Shown: positions 11,180 through 22,402, numbered from the stretch's first letter. The stretch is DNA of 64,000 bases from Phragmites australis (GCF_958298935.1 NC_084938.1:9741501-9805500), one strand, 5' to 3'. Notes: a model not told the origin generated them from the sequence alone. Numbers and translations: made by a program.

Positions 11180-11866
11180 CAGGGCAAAACGCATTGTACA
11201 TTACTGGAGGAAAGAAAGAACAGGGCTCCGCCGCAAGCCTGAAAAGGTTCCTAGCTAGCGTTCTCTCACTCAGAGGTAGGCTCGGTTCGTGCTCACCATA
11301 AGCTTTTCTTTATATATTTGAAAAGGTTAAGACTCTTATTAAGATGAAACATGCGTACACATTACACCTGAGAATTGCTATATACGACGAACGGTTCAAT
11401 TTGCCGGGCACGCTAATTAGTACATTTCCAATGTTCTGCCTACTTCGTTCTTCAAATTCTGTACTAAAGCTTATAAAATTCAAGGTATATTTGGCGCCTT
11501 AGATATATTTGACTCCAACAAAGCTCCTCCCACTGTATACAGTTTACTAATCCTACTATATATACTATTATGCGGCTGGATCGATTGCCTACAATCGTTG
11601 CTATAAATATGATTTGACTTGTGCCATGCCATAACGAATTACGCTAACCGTCTGATTTGTCACGGATTAGAATTTCATCATTCGGAGCAAATAAAATGGT
11701 GTCTAGTTCTGGCTATAGATTCAACCAGCAGGCTATTGTTTGTGGTCTGTCAGGTGGCGGCTCAGCTATGCAGCCAAGTGAGCGGACTATGAAGGTTCGT
11801 TCTCGGCCATGGACCGTACGTAGCCTGACCGCAGGAACAAGTTATGGAACTATTGAGCGACTAATA
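11180..11866. other. non-coding stretch, nothing recognised
   Basis: No conserved coding frame, LTR or TIR could be supported here. Composition is close to the neighbouring AT-rich intergenic sequence. Confidence 0.5.
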
Positions 11867-11867
11867 C

Positions 11868-11906
<39 letters not shown>

Positions 11907-11928
11907 CACATATATATATATATATACT
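11867..11928. repeat. (AT)n microsatellite
   Basis: An alternating TA tract broken by a few C bases. Such tracts are common next to MITE insertions in grasses; two others flank the MITE at 12079-12454. Confidence 0.9.
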
Positions 11929-12046
11929 ATTACGTCACTTCACAGTTACAGTTAAAAAATTATCAGTTGCAATTTGTTAGGTAGATCAGTTACAACCGCG
12001 TGTCCATAAGTGTATAATTGCAACACGAGCAGCGAGTTATAATTAA

Positions 12047-12078
12047 TTAATTAATATATATATATATATATATATATA
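12047..12078. repeat. (AT)n microsatellite, left flank of MITE
   Basis: Alternating TA tract ending directly at the left terminal inverted repeat of the MITE. Confidence 0.9.
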
Positions 12079-12452
12079 GGAAAACTAGTATGTACTCCTG
12101 GGTGTATGTACTCCCATCTCTCATATACCACTTTTACACGTGTGTTATACTTCTTTATCACTTTAAATATACTTCATTAGTAATTATAAGATACTACAAT
12201 ACAAATCCCACGAAAATTTTTATGAAATTCCATGATTTTTATCATAATTTGCGTATATACTTCTTTTATGTATAAAAAAGAGTATATAGCAAAAATGAAA
12301 GGCTAACATTGAATTTTTTTCTTACAACTCATATTGGAGTATCTTAGAATTAGTATTAGAGTATACTAAAAATGATAAAAGAGTATAAATTGTTTGTTTA
12401 GGTGGTATATTGCATGTGGGAGTACATACTCCCAGGAGTATAGAATAGGTGT

Positions 12453-12454
<2 letters not shown>
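12079..12454. mobile_element. MITE, 376 bp, with about 50-bp imperfect terminal inverted repeats
   Basis: The left end GGAAAACTAGTATGTACTCC is the imperfect reverse complement of the right end; the core TACTCCTGGG-GTATGTACTCCC is conserved in both arms and pairing continues to ATATACCAC. The inside is AT-rich with no coding frame. Both ends abut (TA)n, so the target duplication could be TA (mariner-like) or a 9-bp run of TA (Mutator-like); ends starting GG would suit Mutator. Superfamily is not settled. Confidence 0.8.

Positions 12455-12490
<36 letters not shown>
12455..12490. repeat. (AT)n microsatellite, right flank of MITE
   Basis: Alternating TA tract starting directly after the right terminal inverted repeat. 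Confidence 0.9.
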
Positions 12491-12491
<1 letters not shown>

Positions 12492-12772
12492 CGTTTCAGA
12501 TTGTATTACCATTACAATTATGTTTTTTAGATTATACATCATTAAGTAAAGAATTCGTTAAGAGTTACGTTGATTCATAAACACAATTGCAACTTAAATA
12601 CTTTTTATTTACATCTGATTGTAACTCGCTGTCTCACGGATTATAACTCTATTATTTTTTGGATTGTAACTAAGATGATATAACAGTAATTAGAGTGGAA
12701 CCTAAACACATAATATATATAACAAATATATCAGAATATCTCCCATTAGCGTTTTAATGCGAGGGCCCCTAT
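12491..12772. other. AT-rich stretch, nothing recognised
   Basis: Contains short motifs (TTACAACTCGCTG-like and its reverse) that also occur at 11940-12045, so the MITE may be nested in an older repeat. No coding signal. Confidence 0.4.
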
Positions 12773-13579
12773 GGGACATTCCGATTTGCAAGGAATGGCT
12801 GACCAGACCATTTCCCCGTTAGCTAAGGAATGTCCGCGTTAGGACGCTGTGGCCAGACCATCTCCCCGAGATAGACTCCATGGCAAGACGGAATCCAGAT
12901 GTGCCACTGTGCTGACTCCACATTTCCCCTACCGAGGTGGAATGTCCAAGTCTACAGTCATTACTTCGGTAAGTGAAATTTACTGAAGATTGACATACCA
13001 GACTAGCATAGCAGAAGAAAATAATGGATCTATAGACGAAAGTCATCAAATACTAGATTCTCCAAACACAAAAGTTGTTCTTATATGACAAGAATAACCT
13101 GAAAGATACAAGTTCCCTGCACTCAGGCAGGTCAAGAGATTGCTCACCCTGCGGGACATTCCAATCCGCAAGGAATGGTTGAACAAGCGAAGCTGAGGAG
13201 TCACTACAACAGAATAGGCCATAAGTAGCGCACTATCAGTGCTGGTTGTGCAAAAACCACAACTAAAGATGCATCAGTGCCGGTTGTTAAACTCCCGCAC
13301 GTGAACAATAGTTGAGGCGCTAAGAACCGGCACTGATAAGGACTATCAGTGCCGATTCATGACTGTAACCGACACTAATACATCAGTGCTAGTTCCAGCC
13401 ACTCGACCGCCCGCTCCTCCTGCTCCTCCTCATCCACTCGATAGTGCCGGAGGGGAGTGCCGGCGAGTGGTAGAGGGGAGCGCCCGGTCCTCCTCATCTT
13501 CCCACCCCTCCTGCTCCTGCTCATCCACTCGGGAGCGCGTAGAGGATGTCGTCTCAGGGGAGCGGGGAAGAAGGGGGCT

Positions 13580-13690
13580 GCAATGTATGGATGTTTGGGC
13601 AGCAATGTATGGATGTTTGAAGCAGGAAAGAAGAGGACGTTGTCGCCAAGGGATTATTTTGATTTTTGGGCTGCAATGTATGGATGTTTG
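13580..13690 (+). repeat. three copies of an 18-bp unit inside the CACTA element
   Basis: GCAATGTATGGATGTTTG occurs at 13580-13597, 13602-13619 and 13673-13690 without change. Confidence 0.9.
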
Positions 13691-13755
13691 TGCAAGGAAG
13701 AAGGGGGCATGGGGAGCTCAGCGGTGGCGGAGCGATGACGAGAGTGGCGGTGGGG

Positions 13756-13803
13756 GAGCGGCATCCGAGCTAGTTTGATTTCGAGCCAGCTCGGATGCCG
13801 CTC
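13756..13803. repeat. perfect 15-bp inverted repeat inside the CACTA element
   Basis: GAGCGGCATCCGAGC (13756-13770) is the exact reverse complement of 13789-13803, with an 18-base spacer. Confidence 0.9.
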
Positions 13804-14105
13804 ACCCACTGCCCATTTTCTCTTTTTTTATTCTCAGGAAATGACAACAGTACCGGGTAGAGAACCGAAACTGTTACTAGCCGAGTATCAGTGCCGAGTA
13901 AAGAGAGCAGGTGGAAAAAACGGCATTGAAGCCATTTTTCAACCGGCACTCTTTTATGCCTTTTTGCAATAGTGATTTTCCGCATTAGGACACTGTGACT
14001 AGACCATCTCCCTGAGATAGACTCCATGGCAAGACGGAATCCAGATGTGCCACTGTGGTGACTTGACATTTCCACTACCGAGGTTGCTGACCTTGCCATG
14101 GGCAC

Positions 14106-15584
14106 AATCAGCTTGACCATGAAGTTCTTATCCTTCTAAGATAAAAAAAAGAACAAGCAAGAATAATTGAAGTCAATCTAAATTACGAATATAGAAGAAG
14201 AATGATATATTGGTATGATGGAGTATTACAAAGTAGTCAACTAGGCGGTCACAAGACACATCTAGGGACAATGCTATTTGGCCATAGGCGAAACTATGCT
14301 CAACAAAATCCAACTATTATGATTGCACATAGCATCTATTTATGGGGCATGCTAGCCCCCTAGATGCTACAAAACAAACAAATAAAATAAATTCTGATTC
14401 TATCTCTATCTGTTACAATGTCAATTCATTTTGATGATTCTGAATCGCTCACAAGGAATCTATTAATAGGGTTGGATCGGTTGGAAAGATCATGATATAA
14501 TATTTCCAAACTATGGCTAAACATTTTCATAGGACTCTGTATGAGAGAGATATGATCCTTTTGTTACACGACTATTTGTTGAATCCAAATCGAATTATGA
14601 GACCAAGTTGTGTTCGAATTAGAGTCCGACTTGTCTTGGACATGAAAAAGTGATGTCATGATTGTATTGTTGCTACCCAAAGGTGGTGGTGTCCTTTGGA
14701 ATATGTGCCAAGTTGGTGTAGAGGTGGCAAAATTAACTTGGTGCCCATCTCATGATTTAATTGGCATGCACACACTCTTATAATAGAACCTTGCATAAGT
14801 GCAACAAGTGGGGGATTATTTGTTGTGGTTGTATCCGAAGGAGGCGTGTCCTCATCACCCGGCTATCTGATAGGCGAAGTTAAGATTTGCATCTTGTACC
14901 TTTATAATAATAAGATTTACAAATATGAGTATGAAGGTACTCAACAAGAACCATATAGCAATCAACAAACAACATGAACAAGGGATGTTCTCGGTATCAT
15001 CACTGAATTCTCAAGGTTATCCAAGGGATAACATGATGAACAGTTTGAAATAGTGTGATTATGAAAACAACAAGTTTTAACCATCTTCGCATACTAAAAC
15101 ATCACATGGTAGAACCAAGTGGCAATTCCCTTTCTTGCTGCGAACATAGTTTCCAATTCTAGTATGGAAACAGGGAGTGAAATCACATTTAGAACTTTGA
15201 TCAGAGGTAAATTACTTTTCCCATAGATTGTCAAAATCATATATGTTTCACAGTTCTAAGTTGTGCTGGACATGCTCATAGCCAACATGACCTTTCGTTA
15301 TTTTTTAGACCAACATGACCTTTCTCCACTCTGTTGGTTGGTGTCTCTAGGACTGGACTAGCTGAAACCAAGATCAGTGTAGATATAGTGACTAAGTCCC
15401 TGTTTGTTTGCATACAAATGGCGTGTAAGTCCTTATCTACCAGCCCACATAATATATAGCGGCCATATCATCTTTTCTATACTACCCATCTAATTACATC
15501 ATCTTTTACACGAGATGGTTGTTAGCTTCTTGGAGGCATGCCAACCTTGAAATCTTTTAATACCCTTGTTGGTGCACTCACCCT
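14106..15584. other. non-coding stretch, probably CACTA-associated or LTR-derived
   Basis: No coding frame with recognisable residues. It lies just upstream of the Tnp2 remnant, so some of it may be the decayed 5' part of that CACTA element, but I found no transposase core motifs here. Confidence 0.4.
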
Positions 15585-16354
15585 CGTCGTGTTCATGAGG
15601 TCTCGAGAGAAGAGTACGAGGCTACTTTCTCATACATTTTGACGAACATACCAGAGATGGATGAAATCTTCAAGTATGCACAAGCTCCATTCAAAAATCT
15701 TATTTTTTTTCCAGATATATTGTTGGCACTATGCTAACTTACTTTATTTCCCTAGAAAATTTGAGAAGGAACAATGGAAGAGCCAAGTTAAACCAAAACC
15801 TAAGCAACTCCGTGGCTTGAGGTTGAATGGGTGGAAGACTAGCCGTTGGAAACATGGGCCTAATTTCTTTGATTGGTTCAAAAAAGAAGTAATATTGCTG
15901 AAATCTTTCACATAAAAGTAGTGTAGCTATCTGAAAACACATTTGGTTTGAAGTGCATGAAAATGTCTAGCATCGATAGTGCCTTATATCAAATATCTTA
16001 TGGTTTTCGTAGAAGAGTACCCACTTGCCGGTGCTACGATGTGAATGGATGGATATATATTTCACGGAGAAGCATGAGAGCACAAAATCAGGATTAACTA
16101 TGATCAATAGTTGTGTTTGTGTGTCTTGTGTTGACGGCGACAACAATGAGTTGGAATATTATGGTGTTATTAAGGACATAATCGAAATTAATTGGGAAGG
16201 AAACTTACATCTAGAGATGGTGTTATTTGATTGTGTTTGGTTTTATCCTACACCAAATGGAACTAGGTGTACCAAAACTTTGGGGTTGATGGAGATTAAG
16301 CATACCTCTAGTCTTTCAGTGTTGGAACAATTTTGTCATGGTAAGTCAAATTAA
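15585..16354 (+). pseudogene. CACTA transposase (Tnp2) C-terminal remnant, DUF4218/DUF4216-like
   Basis: Plus-strand frames in order: REEYEATFSYILTNIPEMDEIF (about 15600-15680), as in the region after DUF4218; RLNGWKTSRWKHGPNFFDWF (about 15820-15880), like the GPNF-WFK segment before DUF4216; then CYDVNGW and YGVIKDIIEINWEGN, LFDCVWFYP and GLMEIKHTS (about 16030-16310), the DUF4216 pattern YYGVLKDIIEL, LFKCDWFDP, GLVDI. Frames change at least twice. This is the tail of an autonomous CACTA transposase gene; the catalytic half is not seen. Confidence 0.8.
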
Positions 16355-16603
16355 ACAGGTTTATCATTTGCTTTATGCATGTAAAGACGAATCATATCTA
16401 ATAGATTGGCAGCACAACAAGTGTCATTCTATCAAGAGGCACAACTGCAAAAATTATTTTTAGAGGCGGGTGGTAACCTATTTGCACAGTCATTTGCACA
16501 GATGGTCTCTTTAACATCCCACCACAGAAGTATTATTGATACTAATAACATAAGCAATCCTTTTGATCTCTTCTATCTAAAATTTCAAACGATTATTTGG
16601 ATA

Positions 16604-17385
16604 TCTAAATGACTTCAAATGAAAAAGTTTTCAACTACAAAGTTGTAGAACTCGTTGAGGGCTATAATTTTCATATAAAGTTTATCTCTATTCGACTTAC
16701 TATGAAAAAAGTCATGAATTTTAGCAATCTATTATTAGAGACAGTTCACATAAAGAATCGTCTCTGAAAATCATCCCTACTATCAGAGGCGGTTCACATA
16801 ATGAACTATCTTTGAAAATAAATTGTAAATTCAGAAAAAATTTATACAAAATAGGATAGGGACAAACTTTACATGAAAATTATAGCTCTCGACGAGATCC
16901 ACAACTTTGTAGTTGAAAACCTTTTCATTTGAAGTCATTATCAGATGTCAAAATAATAACAAAGTAAAACATGCACTTGAGTCTGTTAGTGAGAGTACTC
17001 CTAAGAAACCGAAAACTGATACTGAAAAGGGAGTTATTTCCGCTTGTGTCTTTACTAGTGGGGGCAAAACTTATCTCAAGAGTGCTTCCTATTTGAAACT
17101 TATGCATGATCATTTTTAGTCCGCTCCTCTCAAGGTTCAAAGTTCTGGATAAATCCATTTAAATATGGCTTAAAATATTAATGGATTAACATTACACCAT
17201 TTGATAATAACTTCAAATCAAAAAGTTTTCAACTACAAAGTTATAAGATCTCGTCGAGACTACAATTTTCTTATAAAATTTATCATCATCCCACTTTGTA
17301 TAAAAAAATTATAAATTTTTATAATTTATTACCAGAGAAGATTCATGTAAGAAACCGTCTTTACATATATATCAAGTGGTGTACC
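16604..17385. repeat. CACTA subterminal repeats: three copies of an 88-bp unit, one inverted
   Basis: The unit beginning GACTTCAAATGAAAAAGTTT is at 16608-16695, in reverse complement at 16854-16940, and again forward at 17206-17292. Each runs through TTTTCAACTACAAAGTT. Between the first two lie paired motifs of the AGAGACAGTTCACATAA / TCTCTGAAAAT type at 16735-16825, and another near 17338. These are features of CACTA ends. A CACTA terminus (TAGTG) is not clearly preserved; the element probably ended near 17385. Confidence 0.7.
16938..17119 (+). pseudogene. unidentified short coding-like fragment inside the CACTA end
   Basis: The frame reads KPKTDTEKGVISACVFTSGG and KTYLKSASYLKLMHDHF before a stop at 17117-17119, with codon composition unlike the AT-rich repeats around it. 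It lies between the inverted and third forward 88-bp units. It could be the end of a second CACTA gene or a captured host fragment. I do not recognise the family. Confidence 0.35.
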
Positions 17386-17415
17386 AAGTCGACTGAACTC
17401 TAGCTTCGCCCCTGG

Positions 17416-17637
17416 GGGTTCGCTGTGCCAAAGGTGGTGTTCTGGAACGTGGGGACGTCCAAGGCGTCGATGCCGGTGGTGTCGGCGCAAGTGGGTGCGG
17501 CTCTCGATCGTGAGCGGCTACTCCAAGAACCTGGTGCACCTCTTCCTGGAGGCAGAAGCCGAGCTCACGCCGGCCGGCATCACGGCCGATGCCATCTCGG
17601 CGGCCCGGGGTACGACGCGCTCGAGTTGTTGGACTGA
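17416..17637 (+). pseudogene. C-terminal fragment of a DUF2828 family gene
   Basis: The plus strand encodes VPKVVFWNVGTSKASMPVVS, then in another frame VSGYSKNLVHLFLEAEAELT and ITADAIS, then back to YDALELLD and a TGA stop at 17635-17637. This matches the end of plant DUF2828 proteins (VFWNLR, VSGFSKN-LFL, EY-LVVYD). The frames change near 17510 and again near 17610, so it is not functional. GC content is far above the flanks. It abuts the CACTA end, so it may be a gene fragment carried or disrupted by that element. The function of intact DUF2828 proteins is unknown to me. Confidence 0.78.
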
Positions 17638-18400
17638 GGTTTTCCGTTGCACGTATGCTGCCGATTCCTGTCGTCGAGCTTTTGAGGAATCTCTCAAGCA
17701 ACTAGTACTCCGATGTTTCAGTAGTTGAATCTAATGCTTTTACAAGCAACTCTTGAATTCAGAGAATGTATCGTCGAATTGCCTTATGAATTTGTTTAGT
17801 TTGCGAGCACTGAATATGCATTAATGCATTATCATGAAAGCATTTGGTTTCATTTGATATTGGCACGTGACATTTGATATGTATTGCATGGTTTTGAATG
17901 CTGGTTTTGGTGATAATTAAGGGATTTAATAATTAGGAGGATATAATTTTACAGACATGTTACATGTACAGAATGTGTTCATCGGTGACAAGGAACAGAG
18001 AATACTGCCTTCGGTTCCGCCCTTGCTTTCCATACCACCGTAGGATCGAAGGTGCGGAAGGCACTTATGAGCTGCGCTCGGATGTAGGCCTATGGTCCGT
18101 GTGTCCTGATCACGGACCATGCATTTTTGATAATAAGATACCTAACTATTTCGCTATGTTTTCAGTTTTCAACACCTTCATGTTTCGCCTTCTGGTTCCC
18201 ATAACTGAAATCTGAAAATATCTCACGTGGCATTGGTTTGTTGTTTTCTTTCACATAAACAGTAACCGACGGAACTGCTTAGTAACCAGAGAACTAAAAA
18301 ACGAGTTAAGGTTCGAGGTAACAAGAGAACTAAAAAAAGACTATACTTAGTAGTGGCGCGTTGGCTAGCTCAAAACGGCTTTAAACAACCATGCGACCAC
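17638..18400. other. intergenic region upstream of the YSL gene
   Basis: AT-rich sequence without supported genes. The first part could be 3' untranslated sequence of the DUF2828 relic; the rest is the distal promoter of YSL. Confidence 0.5.
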
Positions 18401-18408
18401 TCCCCCTC

Positions 18409-18416
18409 TATATAAT
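18409..18416 (+). promoter_or_regulatory. TATA box of the YSL gene
   Basis: TATATAAT lies 73 bases before the start codon, after a C-rich stretch. A start of transcription near 18440 would leave a leader of about 50 bases. Confidence 0.65.
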
Positions 18417-18488
18417 TCCTGCTTCTCTCCTCCCATTCCATCCACCCCATAGGTCATCATCACACAGTCTAAACAGAAGGTCTCGACA

Positions 18489-20884
18489 ATGGAGCACGAT
18501 GGCTCATCGATGGAGCGTGCCTTCGAGGCTGAACCCTTACCGACATTGTCAGAGACGATCACGGTGCGGTCCATGGCTGTGAGCCTTGTCCTTGGGACAA
18601 CAGTCAGCTTTGTCGCAATGAAGCTGAACCTTACCTCAGGGTTCCTCCCGTCGCTTAGCATCCCCGCCGCCCTCCTAGGGTTCTTCCTTGCAAGGGTTTG
18701 GATCCGTGTGATTGACATCTTCGGTGTGTCGCACCTTCCCTTCACCCGCCAGGAGAACACCGTCATCCAAACATGCGTCGTCGCCTGCTCCGGCATCACA
18801 TATAGTGGTATGCCCTGAGCTTAACTAAATTTGATTCAAATTTATTAGCAAGCGCCTCTGATTGAAATCAAACATTAGCAATTGGTATAATTGTAGTAAT
18901 GTTTGTTTGTTTAGGTGGATTTGGGACATACATTCTCGGGATGAGCGGGAAATTTGCCAGTGGACATGTTGGGAGCGATGAGAAGAACATTGAAGAGCCG
19001 AAGATCGGACGGCTGATCGCCTTCCTCTTCCTCACCAACTTTGCTGGCTTGTTCATGATTGTGCCGCTCAGGAAGGTCATGATCATCCGACATCGACTAT
19101 CGTACCCAAGTGGCACGGCGACGGCTCATCTCATCAACAGCTTCCATACTCCTCATGGCGCCAAGCAAGTAAGGTAATAAAGCTATCGCCCAAGTTCTTG
19201 GTCATGTGAATTATGATGAGGATGATCATTTGTTCGCCTGCATAACCAGTGGTTAAGGGAAGCGAGTAATTATCTATATAGACCAAGTTTTTAGTCCCTT
19301 ACGTAAGAAATTTCATTTGGTTCTGAACACAGGCAACAGGTGCTGACGCTGTTCAAATCCTTGGGAGGCACCGTCCTCTGGCCTCTTTTCCAGTGGTTCT
19401 TCGCCGGCGGGAAGGACTGCGGCTTTCAGGTCTTCCCAACATTCGGCATCACGGCATATCGCCGGGGGTAAGTGAGATGCTTAAGATGGAACGGTTTTCC
19501 TAATTTGGGTCCTCTGCTGTTGCGAAGCAATCAAAATGCTGATGTTTCTTGATGCCAATATGTCAGATTCTACTTCGACTTCTCGACGACCAACGTCGGC
19601 GTCGGCATGATCTGCCCGACGATGATCACCGTCTCGATGCTCGCCGGTTCGGTCCTCTCGTGGGGGATTTTGTGGCCGTGCATCGAGACCAAGGAGGGGC
19701 AGTGGTACCCTAAGAACCTGGACGCCAACAGCCTCAGCGGCATCATGGGTTACAAGGTGTTCATCGGCGTGTCTATGATCCTCGCCGACAGCCTTTTCAC
19801 CTTCCTCACGGCGCTGGTTCGGACCGTCTACCTGCTGCGCAAGCGGCAGTCCCGCGTGAAGACGGCGACGCTCGCCGCGCCGCCGCCTTTCCAGTGCCTC
19901 AGCGTCACCGAGCGGACCATCCAGAGCTTCGACGACCGTCGGCGGGCGCAGGTGTTCCTCCGGGACAGGATCCCCGGCAAGGTTGCCGTCGTTGCGTACG
20001 CCGCGCTGGCGGCCGTCTCCACCGCCGCCGTCCCACTACTTTACCCGCAGCTCAGGCACCACCACATCGCGCTCGCCTACCTCGTCGCGCCGGTGTTCGC
20101 CTTCTGCAACGCGTACGGCGTCGGCGTCACGGACATGAACCTGTCGACCACCTACGGCAAGATCGCCATGCTGGTGGTCAGCTCGTGGGTCGGCATCGAG
20201 GGCGGCGGCGTCGTCGCGGGCCTGGTCGCCTGCGGGATCATCGTCGCCGCCGTCTCCGGCGCGTCGGACTTCATGCAGGACTTCAAGACGGGGTACCTAA
20301 CGCTCACCTCGCCGCGCGCCATGCTCGTGGGCCAGGTCGTTGGCACGGCGCTGGGCTGCGTCGTCAACCCGGTCATCTTCTGGGTGTTCTACAAGGTGTA
20401 CAATATGGGCGTCCTGGACGTCGCGGACGCGCCCTACGCCAAGGTGTACCGCGGCATCGTCATGCTCAGCGTCGGCCGGCACGGGCTGCCGGAGCACAGC
20501 ATCCTCCTCTGCAAACTCTTCTTCGCGCTTGCGCTGGCGCTGAGCGCGGTGCGGGAGGCCGCGGAGCGGAGGCAGTGGCGCGCCCTGCCCTACATCCCGA
20601 GCACCGTCGGCGTGGCCGTGGCGTTCTTCGTGCCGCCCAAGATGCCCGTCGGCATGGCCGTGGGGAGCATTGCTCTGTACCTCTGGAAGCATGCCGACCG
20701 CGCCAGCGAACGGATGCTGTCGCCGGCGGTGGCGTCGGGGCTTATCTGCGGAGACGGGATCGGGTCGCTGATGCCGTCGATGCTCACGTTCTTCAAGGCG
20801 CAGCCACCGATTTGCATCAAATTCTTGTCTTTCTATGAGAACACCAAGCTGGATGCTTTCCTCGCAACACATCCCACGTCGTAG
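18489..20884 (+). CDS. YSL: Yellow Stripe-Like metal-chelate transporter, four exons, 676 residues
   Basis: Exons by GT-AG rules and reading-frame continuity: 18489-18807, 18915-19173, 19333-19467 and 19567-20884, total 2031 nt including TAG. The protein is normal length for the YSL branch of the OPT family. Characteristic stretches are [20 protein letters not shown] (exon 1), [12 protein letters not shown] across the first junction, FNF-like [17 protein letters not shown] at the start of exon 4, and [11 protein letters not shown]. About a dozen or more hydrophobic segments are visible. YSL proteins carry Fe, Zn, Cu or Mn bound to nicotianamine, or Fe(III)-phytosiderophore in grasses, with protons across plasma or internal membranes; the substrate here cannot be read from sequence. 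The N-terminus ([12 protein letters not shown]) is short, and SETITVRSM resembles the grass-specific group with OsYSL10/17/18 (from memory). Exon 4 is very GC-rich. No stop or frameshift, so the gene looks functional. Confidence 0.93.
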
Positions 20885-22220
20885 TCTAATTACACAAGAG
20901 CTTATTTGGATATGTAATTTGTAAAGAAATTTAGGAGGAAATGTAACATGCCGCATGTTTCGAAAAGAGATGTACATTTCATTACAGAGATTTCCATCTA
21001 TGAACTTGTGCTGCTACCCACAAATTTAGGATGAGAGGGCTCTGCTGCACAGCACAGTAGTGGAGCAGCAGACTGGCAAATCACCACGCCTCCTCTCTGC
21101 CCTGCTCTCCCACCCTCCGGCGTCAACATGTGCACCCGTGTGGCACACCCCTCCATTCCGAATCTCTCTACTGTCCTTCTCGTCTCACTCTCCATGTCTG
21201 CACAAGCGAACGAGGATCGGAATCGAGAAGATCCTATACAAGATCTTCAGATTTCCCGCGAGTGAAAAAAGATTTATCAGTCACCTTTTCTAATCGTTGG
21301 AAATCTAATGGCCAAGGGTATGCCCGTAGGTGATGCTTGTTGGATTAGCCAGTCGGCAAATACAATAAATTATCAAGAGTTTGTTGACCAATAGAATCGC
21401 CTTTTTTTCTTTTAACTGCATTATAACTACAAAGCAGTCGTTAATTCTAATTACCGAGATTCATTGTTAGTATGCCAAATTCATTTTTCTATATTTAGAG
21501 TCATGGTTTAAGAGATAATGTTAGTTAGTTGTTATACTTTGATATCCTTGATTATGCGGAGCACCCAGATCCGGATTTGATATTGCAAGTACAACATGGG
21601 CATACACCATATCAAGAACAATATAGATGAATCTCATAGAAGAATCCAAATAATGACGTTGAAGCAACTATGACAAGAGGGCAATATTTTGGCAAAACCA
21701 ACCGCAAATTCTTTAAGCACAACTCCAAAAGAGTACAAGTGATTATCGCTCTTACAAGTCTACTTGACCCCTTAGGACCCTCGTATTTTTGCCCTATACA
21801 GGAATTTTGCCCTATACAGGAATCTAACGTTTGCCCCTTAGTACTCCTTATTGCGTTTCATGTTGAAATTAGCATTGTTATCTGTAGTGGCGATACTGTG
21901 GTTTGAGGTGCTTCCGAGAGGATTGTAAATCAAGCATCAGGTATGGCCATGGCTAAGAATAACTCATCTTCCACGATATCTAGTAGCAAAAGTGCAAAAG
22001 GTAGTGCTCGTTTCTTGTTTAGTCTGTCGATCTTTTCAATTAATGAACCCCACAATTTAGTCATAATTTAACGTGCTGAATTTAGCTGTTCCTAGAGGTT
22101 TTTAATTTTATTTTAGAATCCATACATCACTTCTAAAAAAGGACTGCAAACGTTAAATTTGAACTCCTTGCATCATTGTTCCTCTGTTTTTTTGTTTGTT
22201 TTGCCCAATTCACCGATGCC
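20885..22220. other. intergenic region 3' of YSL
   Basis: 20885-21000 should hold the YSL 3' untranslated region. 21000-21300 has moderate GC content and short chance frames. The remainder is AT-rich. No conserved gene or repeat recognised. Confidence 0.5.
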
Positions 22221-22402
22221 TGTTAATGAAGATAAGTCCAGGATTTGGTACTCCATTAATAGCGGCATTGCCGTGTTTAGTTAGTTGTAAATATAGGCTA
22301 ACAATCTCTTGATTGATTTGGAGTTTGTTGTAATATGCTATGTCTATATATATGAAGGAATGGCCGGCGGGTCAGTTACGCCAGAAAACAGAAAGTCTAA
22401 CG
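22221..22402 (+). repeat. 5' LTR of the Ale-type copia element
   Basis: Starts TGTTAATGAAG and ends TCTAACG, so the terminus is TG...CG rather than TG...CA; the 3' LTR has the same final G. A TATATATA motif lies at about 22346-22353. Confidence 0.95.

Larger units (their letters stand above)
13202..13974. mobile_element. non-autonomous CACTA (En/Spm) element, 773 bp
   Basis: It starts CACTACAACAGAATAGGCC at 13202 and ends TAGTG at 13974, where the reverse strand reads CACTATTGCAAAAAGGC. Subterminal copies of ATCAGTGCCGGTT and AACCGGCACT in both orientations are typical of grass CACTA ends. Flanking triplets are AGT and ATT, so the 3-bp target duplication is imperfect. The interior holds three copies of an 18-bp unit and a 15-bp perfect stem. 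No transposase is encoded. Confidence 0.88.
12773..14105. repeat. 380-bp tandem duplication, second copy split by a CACTA element
   Basis: The first copy (12773-13152) begins GGGACATTCCGATTTGC. The second begins GGGACATTCCAATCCGC at 13153, is interrupted at 13201, and resumes at about 13975 with CCGCATTAGGACACTGTG. The shared block ATAGACTCCATGGCAAGACG to the ACCGAGG segment is nearly identical in both. The minus strand stays open through this block in both copies with the same residues (HSGTSGFRLAMESISGRWS). That hints at an old coding piece, but I do not recognise it. Confidence 0.75.

Noticed and set aside
19894..20838. 314-codon open frame on the plus strand
   Set aside because: It lies in the wrong frame of YSL exon 4, is Arg-rich, and is a by-product of high GC third positions.
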